Shown: piece after piece, positions 42,368 through 50,960 of the stretch
Layout: each line of letters starts with the position of its first letter
Numbering within the stretch: the first letter of the stretch is position 1
Assembly: GCF_023218175.1 (NCBI RefSeq)
Contig: NZ_JALPTH010000020.1
Location: forward strand, 1 to 64,000
Reading direction: 5' to 3'
Length of the DNA stretch: 64,000 bases
DNA from: Streptomyces lichenis
GTDB lineage: Bacteria > Actinomycetota > Actinomycetes > Streptomycetales > Streptomycetaceae
Position numbers and translations under genes: made by a program
Notes under the pieces: generated by a model
What the model was told of the DNA's origin: nothing
The model's input: the letters and a program-made list of their open reading frames with translations, nothing else
Database searches by the model: none

Positions 42368-43921
42368 ATGCGGCTCTCACGCCTCACCCTCATCGCCGTC
42401 TGCGCCGCCTTAATCGCGGCCGGCACCGTGTCCTGGCGGCTGTGGCCGCCGGGCGGCGACCGGAGCGACCCGATCGTGGTCGGCACCACGGGCGCGGTCA
42501 CCTCCCTCGACCCGGCCGGCGCCTATGACACCGGCTCCTGGGCGCTGTTCGAGAACGTGTACCAGAAGCTGCTGACCCTGGCCCCCGGGTCCACCAGCCC
42601 CGCCCCGGACGCCGCCGAGAGCTGCCGGTTCACCGGGGCGGGCATGCGGACCTACACCTGCCGGCTCCGCAGCGACCTGGTCTTCCCCGACGGCCGCCCG
42701 GTCACCGGTGCCGACGTCAAGTTCTCCATCGACCGGATCCGCGCCATCGCCTCCCCGGTCGGGCCGGCCGCGGTGCTGGACACCCTGCGGGAGGTCCAGG
42801 CCCGGGACGGGGAGGTCGTCTTCCACCTCCGCACCCCGGACGCCACCTTCCCGCTCCGGCTGGCCACCGGGGCCGGCTCCATCGTGGACCGCGCCCACTA
42901 CCCGGCGACCTCGCTGCGCCCGGGGAACACGGTGGACGGCACGGGCCCGTACCGCATCCGCTCGTACGAGCCGGGCAAGCGGATCGTCCTGACCCCCAAC
43001 GACCGCTACCGGGGCGCCGTCCCGCGCCGGGGCTCCCCGGTGGAGATCCGCTACTACGACGACCCCGGCGAGCTGGCCCGGGCCTGGGACCGCCGCCGGA
43101 TCGACGTGGTCAACCGCGGGCTCCCGCCGAAGATGCTCACCTCCTTCCTGGACGGCACCACCGACGCCCGGGTGGACGAGGCGAGCAGCGGGGAGTCCCG
43201 GATGCTGGTGTTCAACCTGCGCGACCGCTCCCCCGCGCATGACCGCGCGGTACGCCGGGCGGTGGCCGCGCTGGTGGACCGGCCCAGGATCGCCGCCGGG
43301 CCCTACCTCTCCACCGTCGACCCCCTCCTCTCCGTGGTGCCGCGTGGCTACGTCGGCCATGTCAACGCCTTCCAGGACGAGTACCCGCGCCCCGCGCCCG
43401 AACGGGCCGCGCGGCTGCTCCGCGAGGCCGGGATCACCCCGCCGGTCCGGCTGGCCTACGGCCACCGCGCCGGCCCGACCTTCGCCAAGGAGGCGGCGGA
43501 GCTGCGCCGGCAGCTGGAGGCGAGCGGGCTGTTCCGGGTCACCGTGGCCTCGGCCGACTGGCCCGACTTCCAGCGGGGCCTCCTCGCCGGCCGCTACGAC
43601 ATCTACGGCTTCAGCTGGACGCCCGACTTCCCCGACCCGGACAACTTCGTCCAGCCGCTGGTCGGCACCCGCAACGCGCTCGCCAGCCGCTACTCCAACC
43701 CCCGCATCGACACCCTGGTCTCGACCACCCGCGGCCACGAGGAACGGGTCCGGGCCGTGGGCGACTTCCACACCCTCCAGCGCGAGGTCGCCCGCGAGGT
43801 GCCCGTCCTGCCTCTCTGGCAGCGCAAGGAGTACGTACTGAGCACCCCGGACGTCACCGGCGCCCAGTACCTGGTGGACGGCGGCGGCGCCTGGCGCCTG
43901 TGGGAGCTGCGCCGGCTGTGA
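42368..43921 (+). CDS. ABC transporter substrate-binding protein, family 5, with TTA codon
   Basis: A 517-residue peptide/nickel-type binding protein. The N-terminal hydrophobic segment (LTLIAVCAALIAAGTVSW) lacks a good lipobox, so it looks like a membrane anchor or uncleaved signal. Then come VVGTTGAVTSLDPAGAYDTG, RSDLVFPDGRPVTGADVKFS and DIYGFSWTPDFPDPDNFVQP, diagnostic of the family. Codon 15 is TTA (42410-42412), the rare leucine codon read by bldA tRNA in Streptomyces. No permease or ATPase genes are adjacent, so it is an orphan. The secreted protease upstream suggests uptake of its peptides. Confidence 0.88.
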   Translation: MRLSRLTLIAVCAALIAAGTVSWRLWPPGGDRSDPIVVGTTGAVTSLDPAGAYDTGSWALFENVYQKLLTLAPGSTSPAPDAAESCRFTGAGMRTYTCRLRSDLVFPDGRPVTGADVKFSIDRIRAIASPVGPAAVLDTLREVQARDGEVVFHLRTPDATFPLRLATGAGSIVDRAHYPATSLRPGNTVDGTGPYRIRSYEPGKRIVLTPNDRYRGAVPRRGSPVEIRYYDDPGELARAWDRRRIDVVNRGLPPKMLTSFLDGTTDARVDEASSGESRMLVFNLRDRSPAHDRAVRRAVAALVDRPRIAAGPYLSTVDPLLSVVPRGYVGHVNAFQDEYPRPAPERAARLLREAGITPPVRLAYGHRAGPTFAKEAAELRRQLEASGLFRVTVASADWPDFQRGLLAGRYDIYGFSWTPDFPDPDNFVQPLVGTRNALASRYSNPRIDTLVSTTRGHEERVRAVGDFHTLQREVAREVPVLPLWQRKEYVLSTPDVTGAQYLVDGGGAWRLWELRRL

Positions 43922-43985
43922 GCCCGTACGACCGCCGCCGGGCCGCCGGGGACGGCACGGGGCTCCGGCCCGGACACCGGTGGCC

Positions 43986-45080
43986 TCACCGCCCCGCCCC
44001 CGGGCCCAGCTCCTCCCGCACATAAGCGCGCCAGCGGGTGGTGAAGGCGGCCGGGGTGGTGCCGAGCACCGACCGGAGGGCCGTCGGGGCGCCGGAGGTG
44101 CCCGCCTGGCGGTAGAGGGCGCGCAGTGGGGCCTCGCCCCACTCCTCGGCCACCAGGGCACAGGCGAGATGGGCGGCCTCGTAGGCGCGGGCCAGGGTCG
44201 CCGGGTCGCCGCCGAAGGCGAAGGCGTCGTTCCCCGGCAGGGTGCCCGGCGGGCCGGTGCGGGTCAGTTCGGGGGCGATCTCGTGCGGGGCGAGCCTCCG
44301 CCCCCGCCAGGCCGCCCAGTCGGCGAAGCCCTCCGAGAGCCAGAGCGGTGTGCGCTCGGTGGTGGCGCGGCGGGTGGCCACATGGGTGGTCTCATGGGCG
44401 ATCACCACCTCCCGGCCCAGCGCGCTCAGCCCGGCGTACTCCTCGGGGTTGACGACCACCCGGTCCGCGGGGGCCCCGGGGCCGGTGTGCCCGGTGGTCA
44501 CCGCGGCGGTGCCCGCGTACGCGGTGGCCGGCCGGCCCAGCAGGGCGCCCATGGCCGCCTGCGAGGGCGGCAGCAGCACCAGGACCCGGCGGGCCCAGGG
44601 CTCCGGCCAGGCGGCGGAGGCGGCGGTGACGGCCCGGTCGGCGGCCCGGGCGAGCTCCGCCAGCCGCTCGGGAAGCGGGCCCGCCCCCAGGACGAGGGCG
44701 CGCGCACCGCGCCGCGCGCGTACCGGGCCCTGGTCCCAGGGCTGCGCGGCGGCGCCCGGCGCGGGGCGGTCGGCATCCACCCGCCAGCCGCCGCCGGTGC
44801 GGTGCAGGTCCAGCGTGCGGGCGGCGGTGACCGGGGCGGTGTCGTATCCGGCGATCCGGTACGTCAGTTCGGCGCTCGCGGTCGCCCGGTCGCCGTCCAG
44901 CCGGATGCCGGTGGGCCGCAGCGTCCAGGAGGCGAGCTCCGCCCCGCCCAGCGCGGGGGCGGCCCGCCCGGCGACCGCGGCGCGGACGGCGGCGGCCTCG
45001 TCCCGGGACGCATGCCGCGCGCAGCCGCCGGCCAGCAGTCCGGCGGCCCCGAGAACGGCGGCCCGCCGGGAGATGGCCAT
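43986..45080 (-). CDS. Tat-type lipoprotein with gluzincin-like metallopeptidase motif
   Basis: A 364-residue protein. The N-terminus SRRAAVLGAAGLLAGGC combines a twin-arginine motif with a lipobox (LAGGC), so it is probably a Tat-exported lipoprotein. The centre has EVVIAHETTHVATRRAT (H-E-T-T-H) followed 19 residues later by LSEGFADWAAW with the third zinc-ligand Glu, the layout of peptidase MA-like gluzincins. The N-terminal half is a beta-rich domain (RTLDLHRTGGGWRVDADRPA). The substrate is unknown. It is the terminal gene of a minus-strand run behind an NlpC/P60 gene. Confidence 0.82.
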   Translation of the reverse strand: MAISRRAAVLGAAGLLAGGCARHASRDEAAAVRAAVAGRAAPALGGAELASWTLRPTGIRLDGDRATASAELTYRIAGYDTAPVTAARTLDLHRTGGGWRVDADRPAPGAAAQPWDQGPVRARRGARALVLGAGPLPERLAELARAADRAVTAASAAWPEPWARRVLVLLPPSQAAMGALLGRPATAYAGTAAVTTGHTGPGAPADRVVVNPEEYAGLSALGREVVIAHETTHVATRRATTERTPLWLSEGFADWAAWRGRRLAPHEIAPELTRTGPPGTLPGNDAFAFGGDPATLARAYEAAHLACALVAEEWGEAPLRALYRQAGTSGAPTALRSVLGTTPAAFTTRWRAYVREELGPGAGR

Positions 45081-45113
45081 CCCCCGATCGTACGGGGCGC
45101 CCTCGCGTGGACC

Positions 45114-46145
45114 TCAGACGCGGGTGATGGCGGAGACCGGCATCATGCCGACCGGGTCGTAGCGGACCGGGGCGCCCGGGTAGGGCGCGTGCACCACCTG
45201 GCCGTTGCCCATGTACATGGCCACATGACTGGCGTCGTCGCGGTAGGTGACCAGGTCCCCGGGGCGGGCCTCGGCCAGCGAGACATGGCGGCCGGCGCCC
45301 CGCTGGGCCTGCGAGGTGCGCGGGATGCCGACGCCCGCCTGGGCGTACGACCACTGCATCAGCCCCGAGCAGTCGAAGCCGTCGGGGCCGTTGGCGCCCC
45401 AGACGTACGGCCGGCCGACCGCCCCCCGGGCCGCGGCCACCGCGGCGGCGGCCCGCCCGGAGACCCCGCCGGCGACCGGCGGCAGGTCCTCGCGGCCCCC
45501 GGAGCGGGAGGCCCGGTCAGCCCCGTCGACGTCCTGCCGCTCCTTCGCCGTGAGGGAGTTGAGCACGGTACGGGCCTCGGCGAGCTTCCGCTCCACGGTG
45601 CGCTTGTGCGCGGCGACCGCGGCCCGGCTGCGCTCCAGGTCGGCCAGCGTACGGGTGGCCTCGGCGCGCTGCTGGTCCAGACGGCGCTGCTCGCGCCCCA
45701 GGTCGGCCAGGACGCCGGCCTGCTGCTCGCCCATCCGGTCCAGGGCCGCGGCCCGGTCCAGGTAGCCGTCCGGGTCGGAGGTCAGCAGCAGCCGCAGGGC
45801 CGGGTCCATGCCGCCGGAGCGGTACTGGGCGCCGGCCACGCTGCCGAGGACGCCCCGCATCCGGTTGATCCGCTCCTGGCCGCGGGCCACCTCGTCCTGG
45901 AGCACGCCGACCCGCTCGCGCAGCACGCCGCTGCGCTCGGCCGCCGCGTTGAACCCCTCGGTGGCCTTCTCGGCCTCCGCGTAGAGCCGGTCGACGCGCG
46001 CCTTGGGCCCGTCCGCGGGGGCGGTGGGCGCGGCGCCCGCGGGGGCGGCGGCGAGGGCGGCGGCGGTGGCCGCCGCGGCGGACAGGACGGTGGTTCTCGC
46101 GCTGCGGGTAAGCCCCGACTGCGAGGACCGGCGATGGGACGCCAC
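45114..46145 (-). CDS. NlpC/P60 (C40) peptidoglycan endopeptidase, copy 2
   Basis: A 343-residue secreted protein. A signal peptide (to about residue 40) is followed by a long coiled-coil (about 45-220, heptad-rich ERVGVLQDEVARGQERINRM). The NlpC/P60 domain (about 235-343) has catalytic Cys in FDCSGLMQWSYAQAG, His in ASHVAMYMGNG and the third residue in VVHAPYPG. It cleaves peptide cross-bridges. The GTG at 46145 has AAGGGAG about 9 nt upstream. It is a tandem paralogue of the next gene; both coiled coils share QYRSGGMDPAL and TSDPDGYLDRA. Confidence 0.9.
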   Translation of the reverse strand: MASHRRSSQSGLTRSARTTVLSAAAATAAALAAAPAGAAPTAPADGPKARVDRLYAEAEKATEGFNAAAERSGVLRERVGVLQDEVARGQERINRMRGVLGSVAGAQYRSGGMDPALRLLLTSDPDGYLDRAAALDRMGEQQAGVLADLGREQRRLDQQRAEATRTLADLERSRAAVAAHKRTVERKLAEARTVLNSLTAKERQDVDGADRASRSGGREDLPPVAGGVSGRAAAAVAAARGAVGRPYVWGANGPDGFDCSGLMQWSYAQAGVGIPRTSQAQRGAGRHVSLAEARPGDLVTYRDDASHVAMYMGNGQVVHAPYPGAPVRYDPVGMMPVSAITRV

Positions 46146-46302
46146 GGACCGCGCTCCCTTCCCTGGACGGCTGGACGCGCACACGCGGGCCGTCCGGCGG
46201 GGCGGTCGGCCGCCCGGGTCGCCACTCGGTGCACGCGGTGCGCGGCAGACAGTAGCCGGGTGCGGGAGGTGCGGCCAGCGGCCGACGGGGCCGGGAACGG
46301 CT

Positions 46303-46339
46303 CCGCCCCGCCGGAGACCACAGGTCACCGACGGGGCGG
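46303..46339 (-). terminator. Probable terminator of the 46.4-kb NlpC/P60 gene
   Basis: CCGCCCCG and CGGGGCGG form an 8-bp stem with a 21-base loop, downstream of the gene that ends at 46425 and before the next coding region. The loop is long, so it is only a likely terminator. Confidence 0.5.
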
Positions 46340-46424
46340 GGTGTCAGCTTCGGGGGCGGCGAACCACCCGATCGGGCGGGTGTGCCGGGCGCGCCGGACG
46401 GTCTGCCGGACCGTCAGGCGGGCG

Positions 46425-47480
46425 TCAGATGCGGACGCCGAACTGGAAGCTCCCGAGCCACTCCATGGACTCGTAGCGCACCTGGGCGCCGGGCTTGGGG
46501 GCGTGCAGCACCTGGCCGTTGCCGGCGTAGAGGCCCACATGGGCCAGGTTGTTGAAGAACACCAGGTCGCCGGGCTGGAGTTGGCTGCGGCCGATCTTGG
46601 TGCCGTCGTTGTGCTGGGTGAAGGTGGTGCGGGTGATGCTCACCCCGGCCTGGCCGTAGGCCCACTGGGTCAGCCCGGAGCAGTCGTAGGCGTTGGGGCC
46701 CTCGGCGCCCGACTGGTAGGGCTTGCCGACCTGGGTGTTGGCGGCGGCCAGCGCGGCGGCGGCCACGCCCGAACCCGTGACCGGGGGCGCCTCCGGCTTG
46801 CCGGACTCGTCCTGCTTGCCGAGCTGGGCGCGCTCGCCGGACTCGCGGCTGGCGCGCTGCTCCTCCTGCTGGATCTTGGCCCGCTCCTCGGCGGTGAGGG
46901 TGTTGAGGAGCTTCTGCGCCTCGGCGAGCTTGCCCTGGTAGGCCTTCTTCTTGGCGCCGATGGTCTTGCGGACGTCCTCCAGGTCGGCCAGCTTGCGGGT
47001 GGCCTCGGCGCGCTCCTGGGCCAGGACGCGCTGCTTCTCCTGGACCTCGGCGAGGGCCTCGGCCTGCTTGGCGCCGACCGCGTCGGCGGTGGAGGCGCGG
47101 TCGAGGTAGCTGTCCGGGTCGGAGGAGAGCAGCAGCTGGAGCGCCGGGTCCATGCCGCCGGAGCGGTACTGGGCGGTGGCGACCGAACCGAGGCCGTCAC
47201 GCAGCTCGTTGAGCTCCTGCTGGCTGCGGGCCACCTTGTCCTGGAGGGCGTCGGCCTCCTTCTGGAGCTTGCCGCGCTGCTCGTCGGCGAGGTTGTACTG
47301 CTCGGTGGCGGCCTCGGCCTCGTGGTGCAGCTTGTCGACCTTGGCCTTGACCTCGTCCTTGGTCGGCTTCGGGGCGGCCTGAGCGGCTTGGGAAGTCAGG
47401 GCGACGGCAGCGGCGGCGGCCGCGGTGAGCACGGTCACGCGGGCTCGACTCGGCTGCTTGGGACGGCGGTGGGACCCCAC
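46425..47480 (-). CDS. NlpC/P60 (C40) peptidoglycan endopeptidase, copy 1
   Basis: A 351-residue secreted hydrolase. A signal peptide (ALTSQAAQAAP end) is followed by coiled coil (about 40-215) and an NlpC/P60 domain with YDCSGLTQWAYGQAG (Cys), LAHVGLYAGNG (His) and VLHAPKPG. It is about half identical to the paralogue downstream, a local duplication. The GTG at 47480 has AAGGAG 12 nt upstream. A structured leader resembling a c-di-AMP riboswitch precedes it. Confidence 0.92.
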   Translation of the reverse strand: MGSHRRPKQPSRARVTVLTAAAAAAVALTSQAAQAAPKPTKDEVKAKVDKLHHEAEAATEQYNLADEQRGKLQKEADALQDKVARSQQELNELRDGLGSVATAQYRSGGMDPALQLLLSSDPDSYLDRASTADAVGAKQAEALAEVQEKQRVLAQERAEATRKLADLEDVRKTIGAKKKAYQGKLAEAQKLLNTLTAEERAKIQQEEQRASRESGERAQLGKQDESGKPEAPPVTGSGVAAAALAAANTQVGKPYQSGAEGPNAYDCSGLTQWAYGQAGVSITRTTFTQHNDGTKIGRSQLQPGDLVFFNNLAHVGLYAGNGQVLHAPKPGAQVRYESMEWLGSFQFGVRI

Positions 47481-47489
47481 GGAGGCGAG

Positions 47490-47620
47490 CTCCTTCTTCC
47501 TCTTCCGGCCGCCTGCCGGGCCGACGGGTCGGCATCCGGCCCCGTACCCGGCGCCCGGCTTCCCCCGCGAAGCGACCCCGGACCGTACGGAACTGGCGGT
47601 CCCTCCGCTGCCACTCCGGA
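47490..47620 (-). promoter_or_regulatory. Possible c-di-AMP (ydaO/yuaA) riboswitch, degenerate
   Basis: Reading on the minus strand, the leader contains GCGGGGGAAGCC, then GGGTACGGGGCCGGATGCC, then GACCCGTCGGCCCGGCAGGC, then GAAGAGGAAGAAGGAG. This order matches the conserved blocks of actinobacterial ydaO elements (GCGGGGGA-CC, GGGGTGAATC, GAACCCGTCAGCT...CCGGTAGGCGG, GGAAGGAG). The middle AGCTAACC block is shortened. Such riboswitches often control cell-wall hydrolases in Streptomyces. Because it departs from the consensus, it may be degenerate. Confidence 0.45.
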
Positions 47621-47653
47621 TGAGTGATCACCTGCGCAGAGGTTTGAGGCCAG

Positions 47654-47683
47654 ACCCTAGTGACCATCTTGTGATCAGTTCAA
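47654..47683 (-). promoter_or_regulatory. Promoter of the NlpC/P60 gene
   Basis: On the minus strand TTGAAC (47683-47678) and TAGGGT (47659-47654) are separated by 18 bp, a good housekeeping promoter. It predicts a leader of about 165 nt containing the riboswitch-like structure. A palindromic GTGATCAC-like sequence flanks it at 47634-47641. Confidence 0.65.
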
Positions 47684-47804
47684 ATCCTGATGCGAAAAAT
47701 CTCGCTCACGAAGCACTTTCTTTACATCCGTCACACGGACAGTCATGGCGAGTTGACCCACCGTTCAAACCCCGACGCCTCAATTCGGGCAAGTGGGCCA
47801 GGTG

Positions 47805-49160
47805 TTACGCAAGCCGCGAAAGCCGCTTCAGCAGCATCGCGGACGCCACCGGGCGGGCCCCGGACCGGGCCACCCCGTCGGCCACCTCCCGGTCGGTGGA
47901 GGCCACCACCACCGGCCGCCCCGGCGGTTCGGCCCGCACCAGCTGGCGGATCAGCTCGTCCGCGGTCACCCCCGGCTTGGAGAACAGCACCCGCACCCCG
48001 CGCGGCGGCGCCAGCAGCACCGGGGCGGCCAGCTCGGCCCCGTCGAAGACACAGGTGACCTCCGCCCCGGTCCGTGCCGCCAGCGCCGACAGACCGCCCA
48101 GCAGCCGCAGCCGCTGCTTCTCCAACGGCATCGTCGGATAACCGGTCTTGGTCACGTTGTAGCCGTCCACCACCAGATGCGCCTGCGGCAGCGCCAGCAA
48201 CTGGTCCAGCAGCGCCGGGTCGGTCTCCGACAGCGCCCGGGCCGCCACGTCCTTGGGCGACATCCGCCCCGGCCGCACCGCGTCCACGGTGTCCGCCGGA
48301 TGCGTACCGGCCGGCGGCAGCGCCAGCTCCCGGCGCAGCCCCTGCGCCGACTCCAGCACGGTGTCCAGCAGCAGCCGCAGGCGCATGTCCTCCACCGAGC
48401 GTCCCTCGCGGGCCGCCTTGCGCCCCGCCTCCACGGCCGACTCCGCCTCGCCCAGCCGGGCCTTCAGCCGGCGGTTCTCGCTCTCCGCGGCGGACAGCTG
48501 GGCGGCCGCCTCACCACGGGCCGCCTCCCACTCCGCCTGGGCGCGGCGCAGCGCCGCCTCGCCCCGCTTGACGTCGCTCAGCGCGCTGCGCAGCTTGCGC
48601 TGAAGCGATTCGGCGTCCCTGCGGGCCGTCTCCAGCTCCCCCCGCAGCCGCTCGTTCTCGCCCTTGCCGCGCTCCCTGGCCTCGGCCAGCTCGGCCCGCA
48701 GCCGCTCCAGCTCCCGCCGCCCGGCCTCGTCGGCCCGCTCGGCGTCCGCCCGCTGGGCCTCCTCACCGGCCGCGGCGACCAGCTTCACCCAGTCCGCGGG
48801 GCGCAGTACGTACGCGGCCGCCGCCACGTCCACCGGGTCGGCCGCGGCCGGCACCGCGCCGGACTCCACCGCGCCGGCCAGCTCCGGCTGCCCCGATCTC
48901 AGCTTCTCGCCGATCCGCTGCCGGAACACCGTGTCCGACTCCAGCGCGGCGGCCATCGCGTTGCCGGCGAACCTCAGCCGGCGGCTCGGGGTGAACCGGG
49001 CGTACTGCCGCAGCTGCGCGGGCAGCTCGGCCACGGTCAGCCCGCCGAAGGCCTCCGCGACCAGCGCGACCACCCGGCGCCGCACCGCCTCGGGCAGCGG
49101 GCGGTCGAGCGCCTCGCCCGCACCGCCGGCCACCTCGGCGCCGTCACCGGGCTGCTCCAC
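47805..49160 (-). CDS. NYN-domain protein with coiled coil
   Basis: A 451-residue protein. The N-terminal 100 residues have Ala/Glu-rich helices (VAELPAQLRQYARFTPSRRL). A coiled coil occupies about 130-265 (ELERLRAELAEARERGKGEN; SESLQ-type heptads). The NYN/PIN-like nuclease domain follows at about 325-450: HLVVDGYNVTKTGYPTMP with metal-binding Asp, EVTCVFDGAELAAP, and VVASTDREVADG. It is homologous to YacP/Rae1-like ribonucleases and is probably an RNase acting on mRNA or rRNA. The GTG start is supported by AGAGGTGA. Confidence 0.85.
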   Translation of the reverse strand: MEQPGDGAEVAGGAGEALDRPLPEAVRRRVVALVAEAFGGLTVAELPAQLRQYARFTPSRRLRFAGNAMAAALESDTVFRQRIGEKLRSGQPELAGAVESGAVPAAADPVDVAAAAYVLRPADWVKLVAAAGEEAQRADAERADEAGRRELERLRAELAEARERGKGENERLRGELETARRDAESLQRKLRSALSDVKRGEAALRRAQAEWEAARGEAAAQLSAAESENRRLKARLGEAESAVEAGRKAAREGRSVEDMRLRLLLDTVLESAQGLRRELALPPAGTHPADTVDAVRPGRMSPKDVAARALSETDPALLDQLLALPQAHLVVDGYNVTKTGYPTMPLEKQRLRLLGGLSALAARTGAEVTCVFDGAELAAPVLLAPPRGVRVLFSKPGVTADELIRQLVRAEPPGRPVVVASTDREVADGVARSGARPVASAMLLKRLSRLA

Positions 49161-49274
49161 GATCCGTCACCTCTACCCGTCGTCCTCGCGCCCTGCCGGG
49201 CCCTGCGCCACCCCCCGTAGCCATTCTCCGTACACCGCCCGCGATCCCCCCCGCGGGCCCACCGCCCCCCGCCG

Positions 49275-49517
49275 CTACGAGACGGCGTCCGGCCGGTCCA
49301 CCAGCTCGATCCGGTCCACCGCGTTGCACCAGCGGCAGCGGACCGACTCGATGGTCTCACTGACCACCTCGCGCTCCTCCACCTTCGGCTCGCCGGCCAG
49401 ATCGAGATGGACGTACTCGACGACCTTGGACGAGCGGGTCACGTCGAAGCGCGTGAGATTGCCGCACAGCGTGCAGCGCCAGCGGGTCGTCGCGGTCGGC
49501 AGGGGAACCGTCGTCAT
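49275..49517 (-). CDS. Zinc-ribbon-like small protein
   Basis: An 80-residue protein (start ATG 49517; an ATG at 49541 is less likely because GGGAAGAG lies between the two). It has CTLCGNLTRFDV and CRWCNAVDRIEL, two C-x2-C knuckles about 40 residues apart, consistent with one zinc site. The rest is beta-rich and acidic (EYVHLDLAGEPKVEEREV). I do not recognise a function. It is conserved-looking and sits divergent from rhomboid. Confidence 0.72.
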   Translation of the reverse strand: MTTVPLPTATTRWRCTLCGNLTRFDVTRSSKVVEYVHLDLAGEPKVEEREVVSETIESVRCRWCNAVDRIELVDRPDAVS

Positions 49518-49672
49518 CGTGCCGTCTCTTCCCTCGTGCATACGGATGCGGGAGCCGCGGTGCGCCGTCGGACTGCGGTGTCTGGTGCCCGTAACCCTAC
49601 GGCCTAGCGGGTACCCCCGTGGCGCGGCGAGGCACCCTGTCCCGCTGTTGCCGTTTACGTCATGATCTGTCC

Positions 49673-50368
49673 ATGGTCGATCGCCGCGGACCGGTTGTGA
49701 CGTACGGGCTGATCGTCGCCTGCGTCCTGGTCTTCCTGCTCAGCCCGGTCTCCGGGCTGAACCCCACCCACGGCAGCGGTGACGCGCTGCTCTCCGCGCA
49801 GAGCGCCTACTTCCGCCGCTGGGGCGTGGTCCCCGCCGAGCTCCTCAGCGGCTCCCCCCGCGCCCTGCTCACTCCCCTCACCGCGCTCTTCGTCAGCGGC
49901 AGCTGGCTGCATCTGCTCGGCAACATGCTGTTCCTCTACGTCTTCGGCGCGATGGCCGAGGAGCGGCTGGGCCGGATCGAGTACACCCTCTTCTACACCG
50001 GCTGCGGCTACCTGGCCCTGCTCGCCTACGCCCTCGCCCACGCCGACTCCACCCAGACCCTGGTGGGTGCCTCGGGCGCGATCTCCGGGGTCCTCGGCGC
50101 GTTCCTCCTCCTCTTCCCCCGGGCCCGGGTGACCAGCCTCTTCCCCTTCCTCTTCTTCCTCCCCCTGCGCTTCCCGGCCTGGGCGGTGCTGGTCTTCTGG
50201 TTCGTCCTCCAGTGGCTCGCCGCCCGCCAGGCCGCCACCGGCCCGGGCGTCGCCTACCTGGCCCATGTCGTGGGCTTCTGCCTGGGCTTCCTCTACGCCT
50301 GGGTCCGCCATGGCCGTCCGGCTAGAGTGAGACGGCAAGCAGCGGCCCCCGAGGAAGGACAGCCGTGA
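49673..50368 (+). CDS. Rhomboid family intramembrane serine protease
   Basis: A 231-residue protein with six TM helices. It has the rhomboid signatures SWLHLLGNMLFLYVFG (helix 2 His-x3-Asn), GASGAISGVLGAF (catalytic Ser in TM4) and YLAHVVGFCLGFLYAW (catalytic His in TM6). The ATG at 49673 is used; an upstream in-frame start at 49619 adds 18 Arg/Cys-rich residues without a ribosome site. It shares 4 bp (GTGA) with the next gene, so they are translationally coupled. Confidence 0.92.
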   Translation: MVDRRGPVVTYGLIVACVLVFLLSPVSGLNPTHGSGDALLSAQSAYFRRWGVVPAELLSGSPRALLTPLTALFVSGSWLHLLGNMLFLYVFGAMAEERLGRIEYTLFYTGCGYLALLAYALAHADSTQTLVGASGAISGVLGAFLLLFPRARVTSLFPFLFFLPLRFPAWAVLVFWFVLQWLAARQAATGPGVAYLAHVVGFCLGFLYAWVRHGRPARVRRQAAAPEEGQP

Positions 50369-50646
50369 TCACCGCGATCGTGCTCATCAAGACCAGCGTG
50401 GACCGCATCCCCGAGATCGCCGAGTCGATCGCCTCCCTGGACAGCGTCAGCGAGGTGTTCTCGGTGACCGGCACCTACGACCTGATCGCCATGGTCCGGG
50501 TCGCCCGCCACGACGACCTGGCGGACGTCATTCCGGGCCGCATCAGCAAGATCCCGGGCGTCGAGGGGACGGACACGCATGTGGCGTTCCGGACGTACTC
50601 GCAGCACGACCTTGAGGCGGCGTTCGCGATCGGCCTCGACGCGTAG
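50365..50646 (+). CDS. Lrp/AsnC ligand-binding domain protein without HTH
   Basis: A 93-residue stand-alone RAM (ACT-like) domain. Typical blocks are MITAIVLIKTSVDRIPEIAE, VFSVTGTYDLIAMVRV and HDDLADVIPG. Lrp regulators carry an N-terminal HTH; here it is absent, so it probably acts as an amino-acid sensor or a partner subunit. The GTG start overlaps the rhomboid stop. It is the last gene before the repeat element. Confidence 0.88.
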   Translation: MITAIVLIKTSVDRIPEIAESIASLDSVSEVFSVTGTYDLIAMVRVARHDDLADVIPGRISKIPGVEGTDTHVAFRTYSQHDLEAAFAIGLDA

Positions 50647-50732
50647 CCCTCGGGCGGGCGGCGGCCAGGCCTTCGGCTCGCGAGCCGGTGGCCCCGCCGC
50701 CGTGGGCGGCTCGCGCCGCCGGTGCCCGGGCC

Positions 50733-50936
50733 GCTGCCCGGTGGCGTCGCTGACGCGGGTGGGTCTGTGCTGGTGGCGGTCCGGTGGCCTTTCGCCGGTC
50801 CGGTGGTCGGGTCCGCTCTCCGGTGGGTGGGGGCGTGGGCACTCCGGGCTCACGTGCTCGCCGCTCGCGCTCACCGTTCGATGCTCAAGCGCACCGCCTC
50901 ATCACGCTCGGCGGCTGCGCGCGCGACCCTGCGTAC
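50733..50936 (+). repeat. Left arm of a long inverted repeat
   Basis: 204 bp that recurs inverted at 51841-52044. The inner 98 bp (50839-50936), starting GCACTCCGGGCTCACGTGCT, is about 97% identical to its partner: one 1-nt gap and two substitutions. The outer 106 bp (50733-50838) is roughly 70-75% identical. The arm begins 87 bp after the Lrp-like gene. Confidence 0.88.
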
Positions 50937-50960
50937 CCCCACCCGACCGGCGGCCGACTG

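Noticed and set aside
46146..46302. Possible c-di-AMP riboswitch before the second NlpC/P60 gene
   Set aside because: The leader shares GACCCGGGCGGCC-like sequence but not the ordered blocks seen before the first copy.
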